Below are positions 1 to 7,382 of a stretch of 29,895 nucleotides of DNA, in pieces. A program made the position numbers and the translations under genes. Every line of letters starts with the position of its first letter. The first letter of the stretch is position 1. This DNA is from JAICSD01 sp035637115 (GTDB lineage: Bacteria > Acidobacteriota > Vicinamibacteria > Vicinamibacterales > 2-12-FULL-66-21). The stretch lies in the NCBI GenBank assembly GCA_035637115.1, contig DASPXV010000184.1:1-29895 (forward strand), read 5' to 3'. The notes below the pieces were generated by a model, which saw only the letters and a list, made by a program, of their open reading frames with translations, ran no database searches and was not told where the DNA came from.

Positions 1-40
1 CGCCCTTGGTGTTTCAACGCGCGCTCTGGTCCGCAAAGGG

Positions 41-1429
41 ATGTTCGGTCCATTGCTGTTCGTCACGCTGCTCGGCGTCACGGGAGTCCCCGCACAGGCA
101 TCCGCTCCTCCGCTTCCCGTTCTGTCGCTCGAGTCCTATCCGTCCGCGGCACGCGACGCCATTGCGCGCGCGCATCGTGAGGCCGCCGCCCACCAGACGG
201 ACGCGACGTTCACCGGTGCGCTGGGCCGCGTGCTGCAGGCGTGGGAGCAATGGGACGCCGCGCACCAGGTCTATACGCGTGCACAGGCGCTCGCGCCGCG
301 CGCGTTCGAGTGGCATTACCTCGACGCCGTCGTACTACAGCGGCAGGGACGGCCTGCGGAGGCGGCCGGTCAGCTCGAGGCTGCGCTCGCCGCCTCGCCG
401 GACTACGTTCCCGCGAGGGTCAAGCTGGCGGAAGCGCTGCTGGACGCGGGAAACCTCGACGCGAGCCAGCGGCTGTTCGCCGCGCTCACGAACCCCGAGT
501 GCGCGCCAGCCGTGGCGTTCGGTCTCGGTCGTATCGCGGCGGCGCAGGGGCGACACGAGGCGGCCGTCGAATATTTCCAGCGGGCGATCTCGCTGTTTCC
601 CGAGTTCGGCGCAGCGCACTACGCGCTGGCGCTGTCCTACCGTGCGCTCGGACGCCGGGAGGAGGCACAGGCCGCGCTCGAACGGCACGCGCGCTTCGGC
701 GCACGCTGGCCTGCGGTGCCGGACCCCATGCTGACCGCCGTGCACTCGTTGCGCGGCGATCCCGTCGCGCTGCTGCAGCGCGGCATCAAGCTCGCTGACG
801 CGGGTGACGTCGAGGGGGCCATTGCCGCACACGAAGCGGCGCTGGCGCTCGATCCCTCGTTCGCGCAGGCGCACGCCAACCTGATTTCGCTGTACGGCCG
901 CGCGCGCAACTGGCGCAAGGCGGAGGAGCACTACCGCGCGGTCGTGACGCTTGCGGTCAACGTTGCGGACGCGCATTACGACTACGGCGTGCTGCTCGGT
1001 ATGCAGGAACAGTGGGACGGTGCTGCGGAGGCGTACCGCCGCGCGCTCGAGTTGAACCCGCTGCACGCGCAGGCGCACAACAACCTCGGACAGATCCTCG
1101 AGCGAGATCGCAGAATCGACGAGGCTATGACGGAGTACCAGCGCGCCGTCGAGGCGCAGCCGACTCTGCGCATCGCACGCTTCAACTACGGACGCATGCT
1201 GATTGCCCGCGGCCGGCTGGACGACGCGGTCCGCGAGCTGCAGGCCATTACGGAGCCGCGCGACGCCGAAGCCCCGCGGTATCTCTTCGCGCTCGGTGTC
1301 GCGCACGTGCAGGCAGGCCGCCGCGCCGAGGGCATCAAGTGGTCCACCGCCGCACGCGATCTCGCGCTGAAGTTCGGCGACACGGACCTCGCTGCCGCGA
1401 TCGAGCGCAACCTGGCGAGCATTCGATGA
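41..1429 (+). CDS. Exported TPR-repeat protein
   Basis: Predicted 462-residue periplasmic or membrane-attached scaffold built almost wholly of tetratricopeptide repeats, which mediate protein-protein contacts. A hydrophobic N-terminus (residues 1-20, ending near PAQASA) looks like a signal peptide. After it come about ten helix-turn-helix units with TPR consensus, for example AEAAGQLEAALAASPDY, EGAIAAHEAALALDPSF and DGAAEAYRRALELNPLH. The ATG start is tentative: the frame stays open to the left edge of the window and the codons just upstream encode VRKG, which would give the signal peptide its missing positive charge, so the true start may lie outside the window. Its stop overlaps the start of the next gene (ATGA), indicating translational coupling. 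TPR proteins paired with ASPIC/UnbV proteins recur in Acidobacteriota and Planctomycetes; the specific role is unknown. Confidence 0.88.
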   Translation: MFGPLLFVTLLGVTGVPAQASAPPLPVLSLESYPSAARDAIARAHREAAAHQTDATFTGALGRVLQAWEQWDAAHQVYTRAQALAPRAFEWHYLDAVVLQRQGRPAEAAGQLEAALAASPDYVPARVKLAEALLDAGNLDASQRLFAALTNPECAPAVAFGLGRIAAAQGRHEAAVEYFQRAISLFPEFGAAHYALALSYRALGRREEAQAALERHARFGARWPAVPDPMLTAVHSLRGDPVALLQRGIKLADAGDVEGAIAAHEAALALDPSFAQAHANLISLYGRARNWRKAEEHYRAVVTLAVNVADAHYDYGVLLGMQEQWDGAAEAYRRALELNPLHAQAHNNLGQILERDRRIDEAMTEYQRAVEAQPTLRIARFNYGRMLIARGRLDDAVRELQAITEPRDAEAPRYLFALGVAHVQAGRRAEGIKWSTAARDLALKFGDTDLAAAIERNLASIR

Positions 1430-3216
1430 CCTCCAACACGACTACTGTAGCTTCCGCCCTTAGGCGGAATGTGACAGCGGGGGCTCTCGTGTTCACCGCA
1501 CTGTTTCTTCCGTCTGAAGGCGGAAGCTACACCAGATTGGCGGGGGGTGGGAGCGACAGGTATCTGAGCGCACAGGCGCCATTGTTCGTCGACGCATCGT
1601 CCTCCACCGGGCTGACCTTCACACACGTCAGCGGCGCCACCGGCCAGTACTACATGGCCGAGCAGATGGGTGCCGGCGTCGCGTTGTTCGACTACGACGA
1701 TGACGGTGACCTGGACGTGTTCTTCGTCCAGGGAGGGCCCACCTTCGCTGAAGCTACGGCGGGCAGGCCGCTCGCACGCACGACCGGGCCGTCCTCGCGT
1801 CTCTTCCGCAATGACTTGACGGTCGCGAAAGACGGCAAGCGGACGCTTCATTTCACCGACGTCACCGAGCGCGCGGGACTCGCGCTGCGCACCTACGGCA
1901 TGGGCGCCGCCGTCGGCGATTACGACGGCGACGGGCATCTGGATCTATTCGTCACCGGGTTCGAGAGCGCCGCGCTATTCCACAACAACGGCAACGGCAC
2001 GTTCAGCGACGTCACCATGGCCGCCGGGATACGTGAATCCCTCTGGAGCACCAGCGCGGCATTCGTCGACTACGATCGCGACGGCCGGCTCGACTTGTTC
2101 GTCGCCCGCTATCTCGACTTCACACTCGCGTCGAACAAGATCTGCCACGATGCGGTCGGCGCCCGCGACTACTGCAGTCCGCGCGCCTACAAGCCCGTAC
2201 CGGACGTGTTGTATCGGAACGAGGGAGGCGGCCGCTTCTCGAATGCCACGGAAGCGGCGGGAATCAGCAAGGCCTATGGTGCGGGCCTCGGCGTCGTCAC
2301 GGGAGACTACAACGCCGACGGCTGGCCTGACCTCTACGTCGCGAACGACGCCACGCCGAACCAGTTGTGGATCAATCGGCAGAATGGCACCTTTACCGAT
2401 GACGGGCTGCTCTCCGGCGCCGCGGTCAACGCGGCGGGGAATCCCGAGGGCAGCATGGGCATTGCCTCGGGCGACTTCGACAGCGACGGCGACGAGGACC
2501 TCTTCGTCACCAACATCGTCGGCGAAACCTTCGCGCTCTACGTCAACGACGGGCAGGGGAACTTCGAGGATGCGCGCGTGCGCGCGGGACTGGCAGCGCC
2601 AACCGCGGCGTACACCGGCTTCGGCACCGACTGGTTCGACTATGACAACGATGGCGCGCTCGATCTGTTCATCGCCAACGGCGCGGTCAACGTGATCGAG
2701 GCGCAACGCGGACAGCCGCGGCCATTCCGGATGAAGAACCAGCTGTTCCGCAACATCGGGCAGGGCCGCTTCGGTGAGACGGGCGCCGCGGCGGGTCCCG
2801 CCTTTTCACGCTCGGACGTCGGGCGCGGCGCCGCCTTCGGCGATATCGACAATGACGGCGACGTCGATGTCGTCGCGACGAACAACGGCGGTCCGGCGAT
2901 GCTGCTGTTGAATCAGTACGTCGAGGCGGGTGGAAAGAACCACTGGGTCGAGATCGCGCTGCGCCAGCCGGACGGAAACCGGTTCGCCTTCGGCGCGTGG
3001 ATCGGGATCGAGCGGCAGGGACGACCGACCCTCTGGCGGCGCGTACGCACCGATGGCAGCTACCTGTCGGCGAGCGACGCGCGCGTCCACTTCGGGCTCG
3101 GCGCGTCGCCGGCGATTGGCGCCGTCGTCATTCAGTGGCCCGACGGCCGCCGCGAGCGCCGGACGGGCGTCGCGTCGGACGCGGTCGTCACACTGCGCAA
3201 ATCTCAATCGCCTTGA
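1426..3216 (+). CDS. FG-GAP/VCBS repeat protein with C-terminal ASPIC/UnbV domain (CRTAC1-like)
   Basis: About 596 residues, predicted extracytoplasmic. Seven calcium-binding DxDxDGxxD loops are visible (FDYDDDGDLD, GDYDGDGHLD, VDYDRDGRLD, GDYNADGWPD, GDFDSDGDED, FDYDNDGALD, GDIDNDGDVD), typical of FG-GAP/VCBS beta-propellers. The C-terminal ~90 residues (NHWVEIALR ... VVIQWPDGRRE) match the ASPIC/UnbV domain. The start is fixed by the ATGA overlap with the TPR gene. The first ~35 codons are unusual because they coincide with an inverted-repeat element whose centre encodes the hydrophobic stretch AGALVFTALFL. A second short palindromic insert encodes PTFAEATAGRP between the first and second repeats. 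The last 29 bases overlap the convergent isomerase gene. The family is usually exported; the biological role is not established. Confidence 0.9.
   Translation: MTSNTTTVASALRRNVTAGALVFTALFLPSEGGSYTRLAGGGSDRYLSAQAPLFVDASSSTGLTFTHVSGATGQYYMAEQMGAGVALFDYDDDGDLDVFFVQGGPTFAEATAGRPLARTTGPSSRLFRNDLTVAKDGKRTLHFTDVTERAGLALRTYGMGAAVGDYDGDGHLDLFVTGFESAALFHNNGNGTFSDVTMAAGIRESLWSTSAAFVDYDRDGRLDLFVARYLDFTLASNKICHDAVGARDYCSPRAYKPVPDVLYRNEGGGRFSNATEAAGISKAYGAGLGVVTGDYNADGWPDLYVANDATPNQLWINRQNGTFTDDGLLSGAAVNAAGNPEGSMGIASGDFDSDGDEDLFVTNIVGETFALYVNDGQGNFEDARVRAGLAAPTAAYTGFGTDWFDYDNDGALDLFIANGAVNVIEAQRGQPRPFRMKNQLFRNIGQGRFGETGAAAGPAFSRSDVGRGAAFGDIDNDGDVDVVATNNGGPAMLLLNQYVEAGGKNHWVEIALRQPDGNRFAFGAWIGIERQGRPTLWRRVRTDGSYLSASDARVHFGLGASPAIGAVVIQWPDGRRERRTGVASDAVVTLRKSQSP
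1446..1531. repeat. REPIN-like inverted repeat inside the ASPIC/UnbV gene
   Basis: A perfect 13-bp terminal inverted repeat, TGTAGCTTCCGCC at 1446-1458 and its complement at 1519-1531, bounds an 86-bp element. Each end folds on its own into a hairpin: TTCCGCC-CTTA-GGCGGAA at 1452-1469, and TTCCGTC-TGAA-GGCGGAA at 1508-1525 with one G-T wobble. Two REP hairpins in opposite orientation make up the classic REPIN/BIME layout, mobilised elsewhere by RAYT (Y1) transposases. No RAYT gene is in the window. The element is read through in frame by the host gene. Confidence 0.75.
1737..1764. repeat. Short palindromic insert encoding FAEATAG
   Basis: GCCCACC at 1737-1743 and GGCGGGC at 1758-1764 form the arms of an imperfect palindrome around TTCGCTGAAGCTAC, with a small inner CTTC-GCT-GAAG hairpin. 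Its translation, PTFAEATAGRP, interrupts the spacer between two FG-GAP repeats and does not look like propeller sequence. From memory, FAEATAG-type peptides recur in unrelated acidobacterial proteins as readthrough of a dispersed repeat; this could not be checked here. Confidence 0.5.
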
Positions 3217-4057
3217 CGAGCTCCTTGATCGGATCGTTTCCCTGCGTCGGGGAGTACTCGTGAGTCACGAAGCCGGTGAACCCCAGGTCGGCGATCGCCT
3301 TCATGATGAAGCGGTAGTTCAGCTCCTGCGTGTCATCGATCTCGTGACGCCCGGGATTGCCGCCGGTGTGGAAGTGGCCGATCCACTGGAAATGATCGCG
3401 GATGTTGCGGACGATGTCGCCGTCCATGATCTGGGCGTGATAAATGTCGTAGAGGATCTTGACGCGGGGTGAGTTCACGCGCTTCATGACGTCCACACCC
3501 CACGCGATGTGGTCGAACATATAGTCCTTGTGATTCACCTTGCTGTTCAGATACTCGAGGCAGATCGTCACCTGCTTATCCTCCGCGTGCGACTTCACGG
3601 CGTTGAAGAAGGCGACGCAGTTCTCCGCTCCCTCCGCCTCGCTCAAGCCTCGCCGCTCGCCCGCCAGCGAAATGATGTTCGGCACGCCATTGGCGGCGGC
3701 TTCGTCGATCGCCGCGTGCATCTGCGGGATGAGCTTCTCGTGCGTGTCCTTGTGACTCGGACCGATCGGGATCGTGCCCCCCGGCCCTCCGGGATACATC
3801 GACGGCACCAGACCATATTTCTTCAGCGTCGGCCAGTCCGCGGGACCGATCAGGTCGAAGCCTTCGATGCCGAGGCGCGCTGCCTCGCGGCAGGAGTCTT
3901 CGAGCGTTGCGCCGCGCCCGAACACGCCCCGAGTGACTCCCTGTTTCAGGCGTCCCTTCCGGGGAGCGGGCTTGATCGCCTGCGCCCGCTCCTGTGCCGT
4001 GACGCCCGCCACGAGTAACGGAGCCGTTAGCGCCCCGAGAAACGTTCGGCGTTCCAT
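3188..4057 (-). CDS. Tat-exported sugar isomerase/epimerase-like TIM barrel (hydroxypyruvate isomerase family)
   Basis: 289 residues. The N-terminus MERRTFLGALTAPLLVAGVTA is a Tat-type signal (R-R-x-F-L). The body resembles the xylose-isomerase-like TIM barrel / AP-endonuclease-2 family, close to hydroxypyruvate isomerase: ICLEYLNSK supplies the first conserved metal-ligand Glu, ILYDIYHAQ the Asp/His pair, HFHTGGNPGRHEID the loop with H and R-x-E, and FVTHEYSP the final Glu. It is probably a metal-dependent isomerase or epimerase acting on a small sugar or keto acid in the periplasm; the substrate is unknown. A purine-rich AGGAGAGG lies shortly upstream of the ATG. It is the last gene of the seven-gene minus-strand run, 5 bp after apbE. 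Its 3' end overlaps the convergent ASPIC/UnbV gene by 29 bp, and no terminator is visible. Confidence 0.85.
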   Translation of the reverse strand: MERRTFLGALTAPLLVAGVTAQERAQAIKPAPRKGRLKQGVTRGVFGRGATLEDSCREAARLGIEGFDLIGPADWPTLKKYGLVPSMYPGGPGGTIPIGPSHKDTHEKLIPQMHAAIDEAAANGVPNIISLAGERRGLSEAEGAENCVAFFNAVKSHAEDKQVTICLEYLNSKVNHKDYMFDHIAWGVDVMKRVNSPRVKILYDIYHAQIMDGDIVRNIRDHFQWIGHFHTGGNPGRHEIDDTQELNYRFIMKAIADLGFTGFVTHEYSPTQGNDPIKELVKAIEICAV

Positions 4058-4062
4058 AGTGC

Positions 4063-5058
4063 CTACCTCTCCTGCCAGCGCGCCGATCTGAACACCTGCG
4101 CGCGGCCGTCCTTGTCCATCCGCGTGATGCGGGCCGCCGTGCCGCTCGTCGCCTCTACGAGGCGTAATCCTGACTCGGGACCCATCACCGAAACCGCCGT
4201 GGCGAGGCTATCAGAGGTAGTGCCGTTCGGCGCAATGACGGTCACGCTGCTGCGCCCTTCGAGTGCGTGTCCCGTCCGCGGATCGATGATGTGGGAATAG
4301 CGGACGCCGTTCGCCTCGAAGAACTGTTCGGCGTCGCCGGACGTGGACACGGCTGCGTTCCGCAGCGTAACCGGACCGGCCGGCGCCGGCGGAAGACTGG
4401 AGACGGCAACCCGCCAGCCATCCTGTCCGGGAGGTGCGTCTGTCGCAACGATGTCGCCACCAGCAGCGACGAGTGCGCGGCTGATTCCGCTTCGCGTGAG
4501 AACCAGCGCAGCTTCATCCGCAGCGAAACCTTTCGCGATGCCGCCGAGATCGATCTGCATGCCGGGGACGCGCAGCCACACCGTGTGATTCGCGTCGTCG
4601 AGCTCCATCTTTGCATCGCCGACGAGCGCGCGGGCGGCATCGAGCCGATCGGCCGAAGGCACCTCCGAGTGCCGCCGCGCGTACCGCCACAGGATCGTGA
4701 GGGGGCCGGCGGTGACATCGAACGCGCCGTCGCTCGCGCGCGCAAGCGCCTGAGACGCGCGCAGCACCCGGAACAGGTCATCGCTCACCTTCACCGGCGC
4801 GCCGCCGGACGCCCGCGAAAGGCGCATGACCTCGCTGGAATCACGATAGTCGCTGAAGGTCTCGTCGAGCGCGGCAATCCGCGCGAACGCCGCGTGCGAT
4901 GCGTCACGCGCGGAAGTCTCGTCGTCCGCATAAAGCACGATCTTCATAAGCGTGCCCATATGCGGCTCCGAGTACTCGAACCGCGCCAGTTGCTGCGAAT
5001 CCGCGGACGCGAGCCAGGCGACGCCAAGCACGGCCATCAGCTGTGCGCCACGACCCAT
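4063..5058 (-). CDS. apbE: FAD:protein FMN transferase (ApbE family)
   Basis: About 331 residues. ApbE enzymes are periplasmic Mg-dependent transferases that attach FMN from FAD to a Thr/Ser of extracytoplasmic flavoproteins. Family hallmarks in order: HMGTLMKIVLY near the N-terminus, FSDYRDSSEVMRLS, FDVTAGPLTILWR, IDLGGIAKGFAAD, ALVAAGGDIVA, AVSTSGDAEQFF, SHIIDPRTGHAL and the metal-site region TTSDSLATAVSVMG. An N-terminal hydrophobic segment (AQLMAVLGVAWLASA) fits export. I chose the ATG at MGRGAQ. Extending to an earlier start would add KEFKGFKRFKD, which merely translates the intergenic 9-bp repeat. No FMN-binding-domain target (NqrC/RnfG type) is seen in the window, so its substrate is unclear. 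It lies between the dehydrogenase and the isomerase genes. Confidence 0.92.
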   Translation of the reverse strand: MGRGAQLMAVLGVAWLASADSQQLARFEYSEPHMGTLMKIVLYADDETSARDASHAAFARIAALDETFSDYRDSSEVMRLSRASGGAPVKVSDDLFRVLRASQALARASDGAFDVTAGPLTILWRYARRHSEVPSADRLDAARALVGDAKMELDDANHTVWLRVPGMQIDLGGIAKGFAADEAALVLTRSGISRALVAAGGDIVATDAPPGQDGWRVAVSSLPPAPAGPVTLRNAAVSTSGDAEQFFEANGVRYSHIIDPRTGHALEGRSSVTVIAPNGTTSDSLATAVSVMGPESGLRLVEATSGTAARITRMDKDGRAQVFRSARWQER

Positions 5059-5064
5059 TGCGTC

Positions 5065-5089
5065 TTTGAACCTTTTGAACCCTTTGAAC
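5065..5089. repeat. Three copies of a 9-bp direct repeat (TTTGAACCY-like)
   Basis: TTTGAAC occurs at 5065, 5074 and 5083, exactly 9 bp apart, and fills most of the 34-bp spacer between the dehydrogenase stop and the apbE start. On the coding strand this reads as GGTTCAAAG-type units. Confidence 0.7.
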
Positions 5090-5092
5090 TCC

Positions 5093-6355
5093 TTACGTAA
5101 TCGACGTCTGTCCTGGCACGGCAACCGGCGGCGTGGGCAGCGGCCCGAGCGTGAGTCCCGGCGGCATCAGCTGCTCCTTCGAGTTGAGCGCCTGCTCCCA
5201 GGTCACCACCTTTCCCGTGTAAGCCGACATGCGCCCCATGATCGCGGTGAGCGTGCTCTCGGCAACAGTCTTGAGCTCGTTGTACGGCTTGGCGGCGCGG
5301 ATGCTCGCGATGAAGTCCGCGTGCTCCTGCACGTAGGGCCGATTGTCGGTGCCAGGGAACTTCCACGCCTTCGCGCCGGTGATCGTGTACTTGTCCACCT
5401 GGCTCGTGCCCTTCTCGCCGACCAACGCTTCCGACACGCTCTTGTCGCAACCTTCGATCTGGCGGCACATGCTCATCAGCGTCGTGCCGTTCTCGTACTC
5501 GTAGTCGATCGCGAAGTGATCGAAGATGTGGCCGAATTCGGGGCTCGTGCGCACCTGGCGGCCGCCCATGCCGTTGGCGCGAACGGGATGCGTGTTCATC
5601 GCCCAGTTGACGACGTCGATGTTGTGGACGTGCTGCTCGACGATGTGGTCGCCCGACAGCCACGTGAAGTACAGCCAGTTGCGCAGCTGCCATTCGGCGT
5701 CCGACCACTCCGGCTGCCGATCCTTCTTCCACAGGAAGCCCTGGTTCCAGTAGCAGCGCGCCGACAGGACGTTGCCAATCGCGCCGTCGTGGATGCGCTT
5801 CATCGTCTCGAGGTAGCCGGTCTGGTGGCGGCGCTGAGTGCCGGCCGCGATGGCAAGTCCTTTTGCGCGCGCCTGCTCGTATGTGTCCAGCACGGCGCGG
5901 ATGCCGGGGCCATCGACTGCCACTGGCTTCTCGGTGAAGATGTTCTTGCCGGCCGCAACAGCCGCGGCGAGATGGATCGGCCTGAACCCGGGAGGCGTCG
6001 CAAGAATGATGTAATTCGCATCGCTCGCGAGGACCTTCCGATACGCATCGAAGCCGGTGAACGATCGGTCGGCGGGCACGTCGATCGCCTTGCCGAACTT
6101 TTCGCTCAGTCGCGTGCGGCTCGCCGTCAATCGATCCGCGAACAGGTCGCCCATGGCGACGAGGGTCACCCCCTGCGAGGACGTCAGCGCGTCGTCGACC
6201 GCGCCAGTTCCTCGTCCACCGCAGCCAATCAGCCCGATCCGGATCGCGTCGCTTCCGGCGACATGACCGGCGAACGCAGTCCCGTTCTGAACGATCGCCG
6301 CGCCGAGCGCTGCTGTCGTTGTGGTTTTTAGAAAATCCCGGCGAGTCGTGCTCAT
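5093..6355 (-). CDS. Tat-exported Gfo/Idh/MocA family dehydrogenase
   Basis: About 420 residues. The start is the ATG of MSTTRRDFLKTTTTAALGAA, a Tat signal, preceded by AGGAG with an 8-base gap. The Rossmann dinucleotide site is IGLIGCGGRGTG, the conserved EKP motif sits in NIFTEKPVAVDG, and the substrate domain carries GTQRRHQTGYLE and GDHIVEQHVHNIDVVNW, including the usual catalytic-region histidine. It resembles exported Gfo/Idh/MocA proteins of Acidobacteriota and Planctomycetes. Like Zymomonas glucose-fructose oxidoreductase, it may carry a tightly bound NAD(P) through the Tat pathway (inference). It probably oxidises or epimerises a sugar or cyclitol. It lies 23 bp after the formylglycine-enzyme-like gene and 34 bp before apbE, in the same operon-like run. 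Confidence 0.9.
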   Translation of the reverse strand: MSTTRRDFLKTTTTAALGAAIVQNGTAFAGHVAGSDAIRIGLIGCGGRGTGAVDDALTSSQGVTLVAMGDLFADRLTASRTRLSEKFGKAIDVPADRSFTGFDAYRKVLASDANYIILATPPGFRPIHLAAAVAAGKNIFTEKPVAVDGPGIRAVLDTYEQARAKGLAIAAGTQRRHQTGYLETMKRIHDGAIGNVLSARCYWNQGFLWKKDRQPEWSDAEWQLRNWLYFTWLSGDHIVEQHVHNIDVVNWAMNTHPVRANGMGGRQVRTSPEFGHIFDHFAIDYEYENGTTLMSMCRQIEGCDKSVSEALVGEKGTSQVDKYTITGAKAWKFPGTDNRPYVQEHADFIASIRAAKPYNELKTVAESTLTAIMGRMSAYTGKVVTWEQALNSKEQLMPPGLTLGPLPTPPVAVPGQTSIT

Positions 6356-6378
6356 TACTCGTGCTCCTGTTCGAACGG

Positions 6379-7377
6379 CTACCGGCTCGCCGGCGTAATG
6401 CGCGAGCGCAGCCCTTTCAGGTTTTCCTGCTCCTCGACGGCGCGGACGACGCGGAAGCCCACGAACATCGCGTCGGTATGCCACCAGATGCTCTGTGGAC
6501 TCTGCGGATCGCGCCGGTTCCACGCTTCGTTCGACGCGCGCCGCGCGGCGCTCCGCAGCCGTTCCGCCGGATCGTCCCACGATCCACCGCGGACTACGTA
6601 GGGATACCGCCGGTCCGACGGAAGCGCGACCGGACCGACCGTTCCGGCCGGCACTTTTGCGTACTGCCGTGGATCGTAGTGATCAACGGTCCATTCCGCA
6701 ACGTTGCCGTGCATGTCGAACAGGCCCCAGGGATTCGCGGCTTTCTGCCCCACGGGATGCGGGCGGCCGCCGGAGTTCGCGGCAAACCACGCGTTCGCCG
6801 CGAGTTTCGAAGCGTCGGCCCCGAAGCTGTACGGCGCCGACGATCCGGCGCGCGCCGCATATTCCCACTCGGCTTCCGTCGGAAGGCGATACACCTTTCC
6901 TGTTTTTGCGGAAAGCCAGCGGCAATACTCCATTGCGGCGTGGTACTGGACGCTGATGACCGGCTGCCGTCCCTTGCCGAAGCCGAAGGACTCGTCGGCG
7001 TAAGGAGGCGTGGGGCGCGTGATGGCATCCGCGCCTCCCGGAGCCGCGGACGGCTGCGCCGAGCGGCCGCCCGCCGCGATCGCCTGCGCGAAGGCGAACG
7101 CGTCATACTCGTCCCACGTGGTCTCGGTACGCTCCATCCAGAACGGCGCGATCCGCACTTGGTGCGCCGGTCCTTCGTCATCAGCACGTCCACGCTCCGT
7201 CACTGGACTGCCCATGACGAATGTCCCTCCCGGAATCGCGACCATGTCGAATGTCACAGACGATCCTGGAATCGTTTCGGTGTAGGTCGCGTGCTCCGGC
7301 GCCGCGGCGGGCGCGATGCACCACGCGGCCACGGCAGCGGCGCACGCCATGACGGCGCGCCAACCGGCGTTTCGCAT
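6379..7377 (-). CDS. Formylglycine-generating-enzyme-like (SUMF1/FGE-sulfatase domain) protein, probably not a canonical FGE
   Basis: About 332 residues with a probable signal peptide (MRNAGWRAVMACAAAVAAW). The SUMF1 fold is clear: IPGGTFVMGS, VRIAPFWMERTETTWDEYDAF, PVISVQYHAAMEYCRWLS, YRLPTEAEWEYAARAG, NPWGLFDMHGNVAEWT, VVRGGSWDD and a terminal VGFRVVR. The copper-binding cysteine pair of true formylglycine-generating enzymes is absent from the C-terminal region, which has no Cys. Sulfatase activation is therefore unlikely; a structural or ligand-binding role, or another SUMF1-fold activity, is more plausible. I chose the ATG at MRNAG, 5 bp past the receptor stop; an upstream in-frame start would lie inside the receptor gene. 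No sulfatase gene is present in the window. Confidence 0.88.
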   Translation of the reverse strand: MRNAGWRAVMACAAAVAAWCIAPAAAPEHATYTETIPGSSVTFDMVAIPGGTFVMGSPVTERGRADDEGPAHQVRIAPFWMERTETTWDEYDAFAFAQAIAAGGRSAQPSAAPGGADAITRPTPPYADESFGFGKGRQPVISVQYHAAMEYCRWLSAKTGKVYRLPTEAEWEYAARAGSSAPYSFGADASKLAANAWFAANSGGRPHPVGQKAANPWGLFDMHGNVAEWTVDHYDPRQYAKVPAGTVGPVALPSDRRYPYVVRGGSWDDPAERLRSAARRASNEAWNRRDPQSPQSIWWHTDAMFVGFRVVRAVEEQENLKGLRSRITPASR

Positions 7378-7382
7378 ACGAA

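Noticed and set aside
6379..7377. Lipoprotein signal (AAWC) in the SUMF1-like protein
   Set aside because: The residue before Cys is Trp, which does not fit a lipobox; a cleavable type I signal is more likely.
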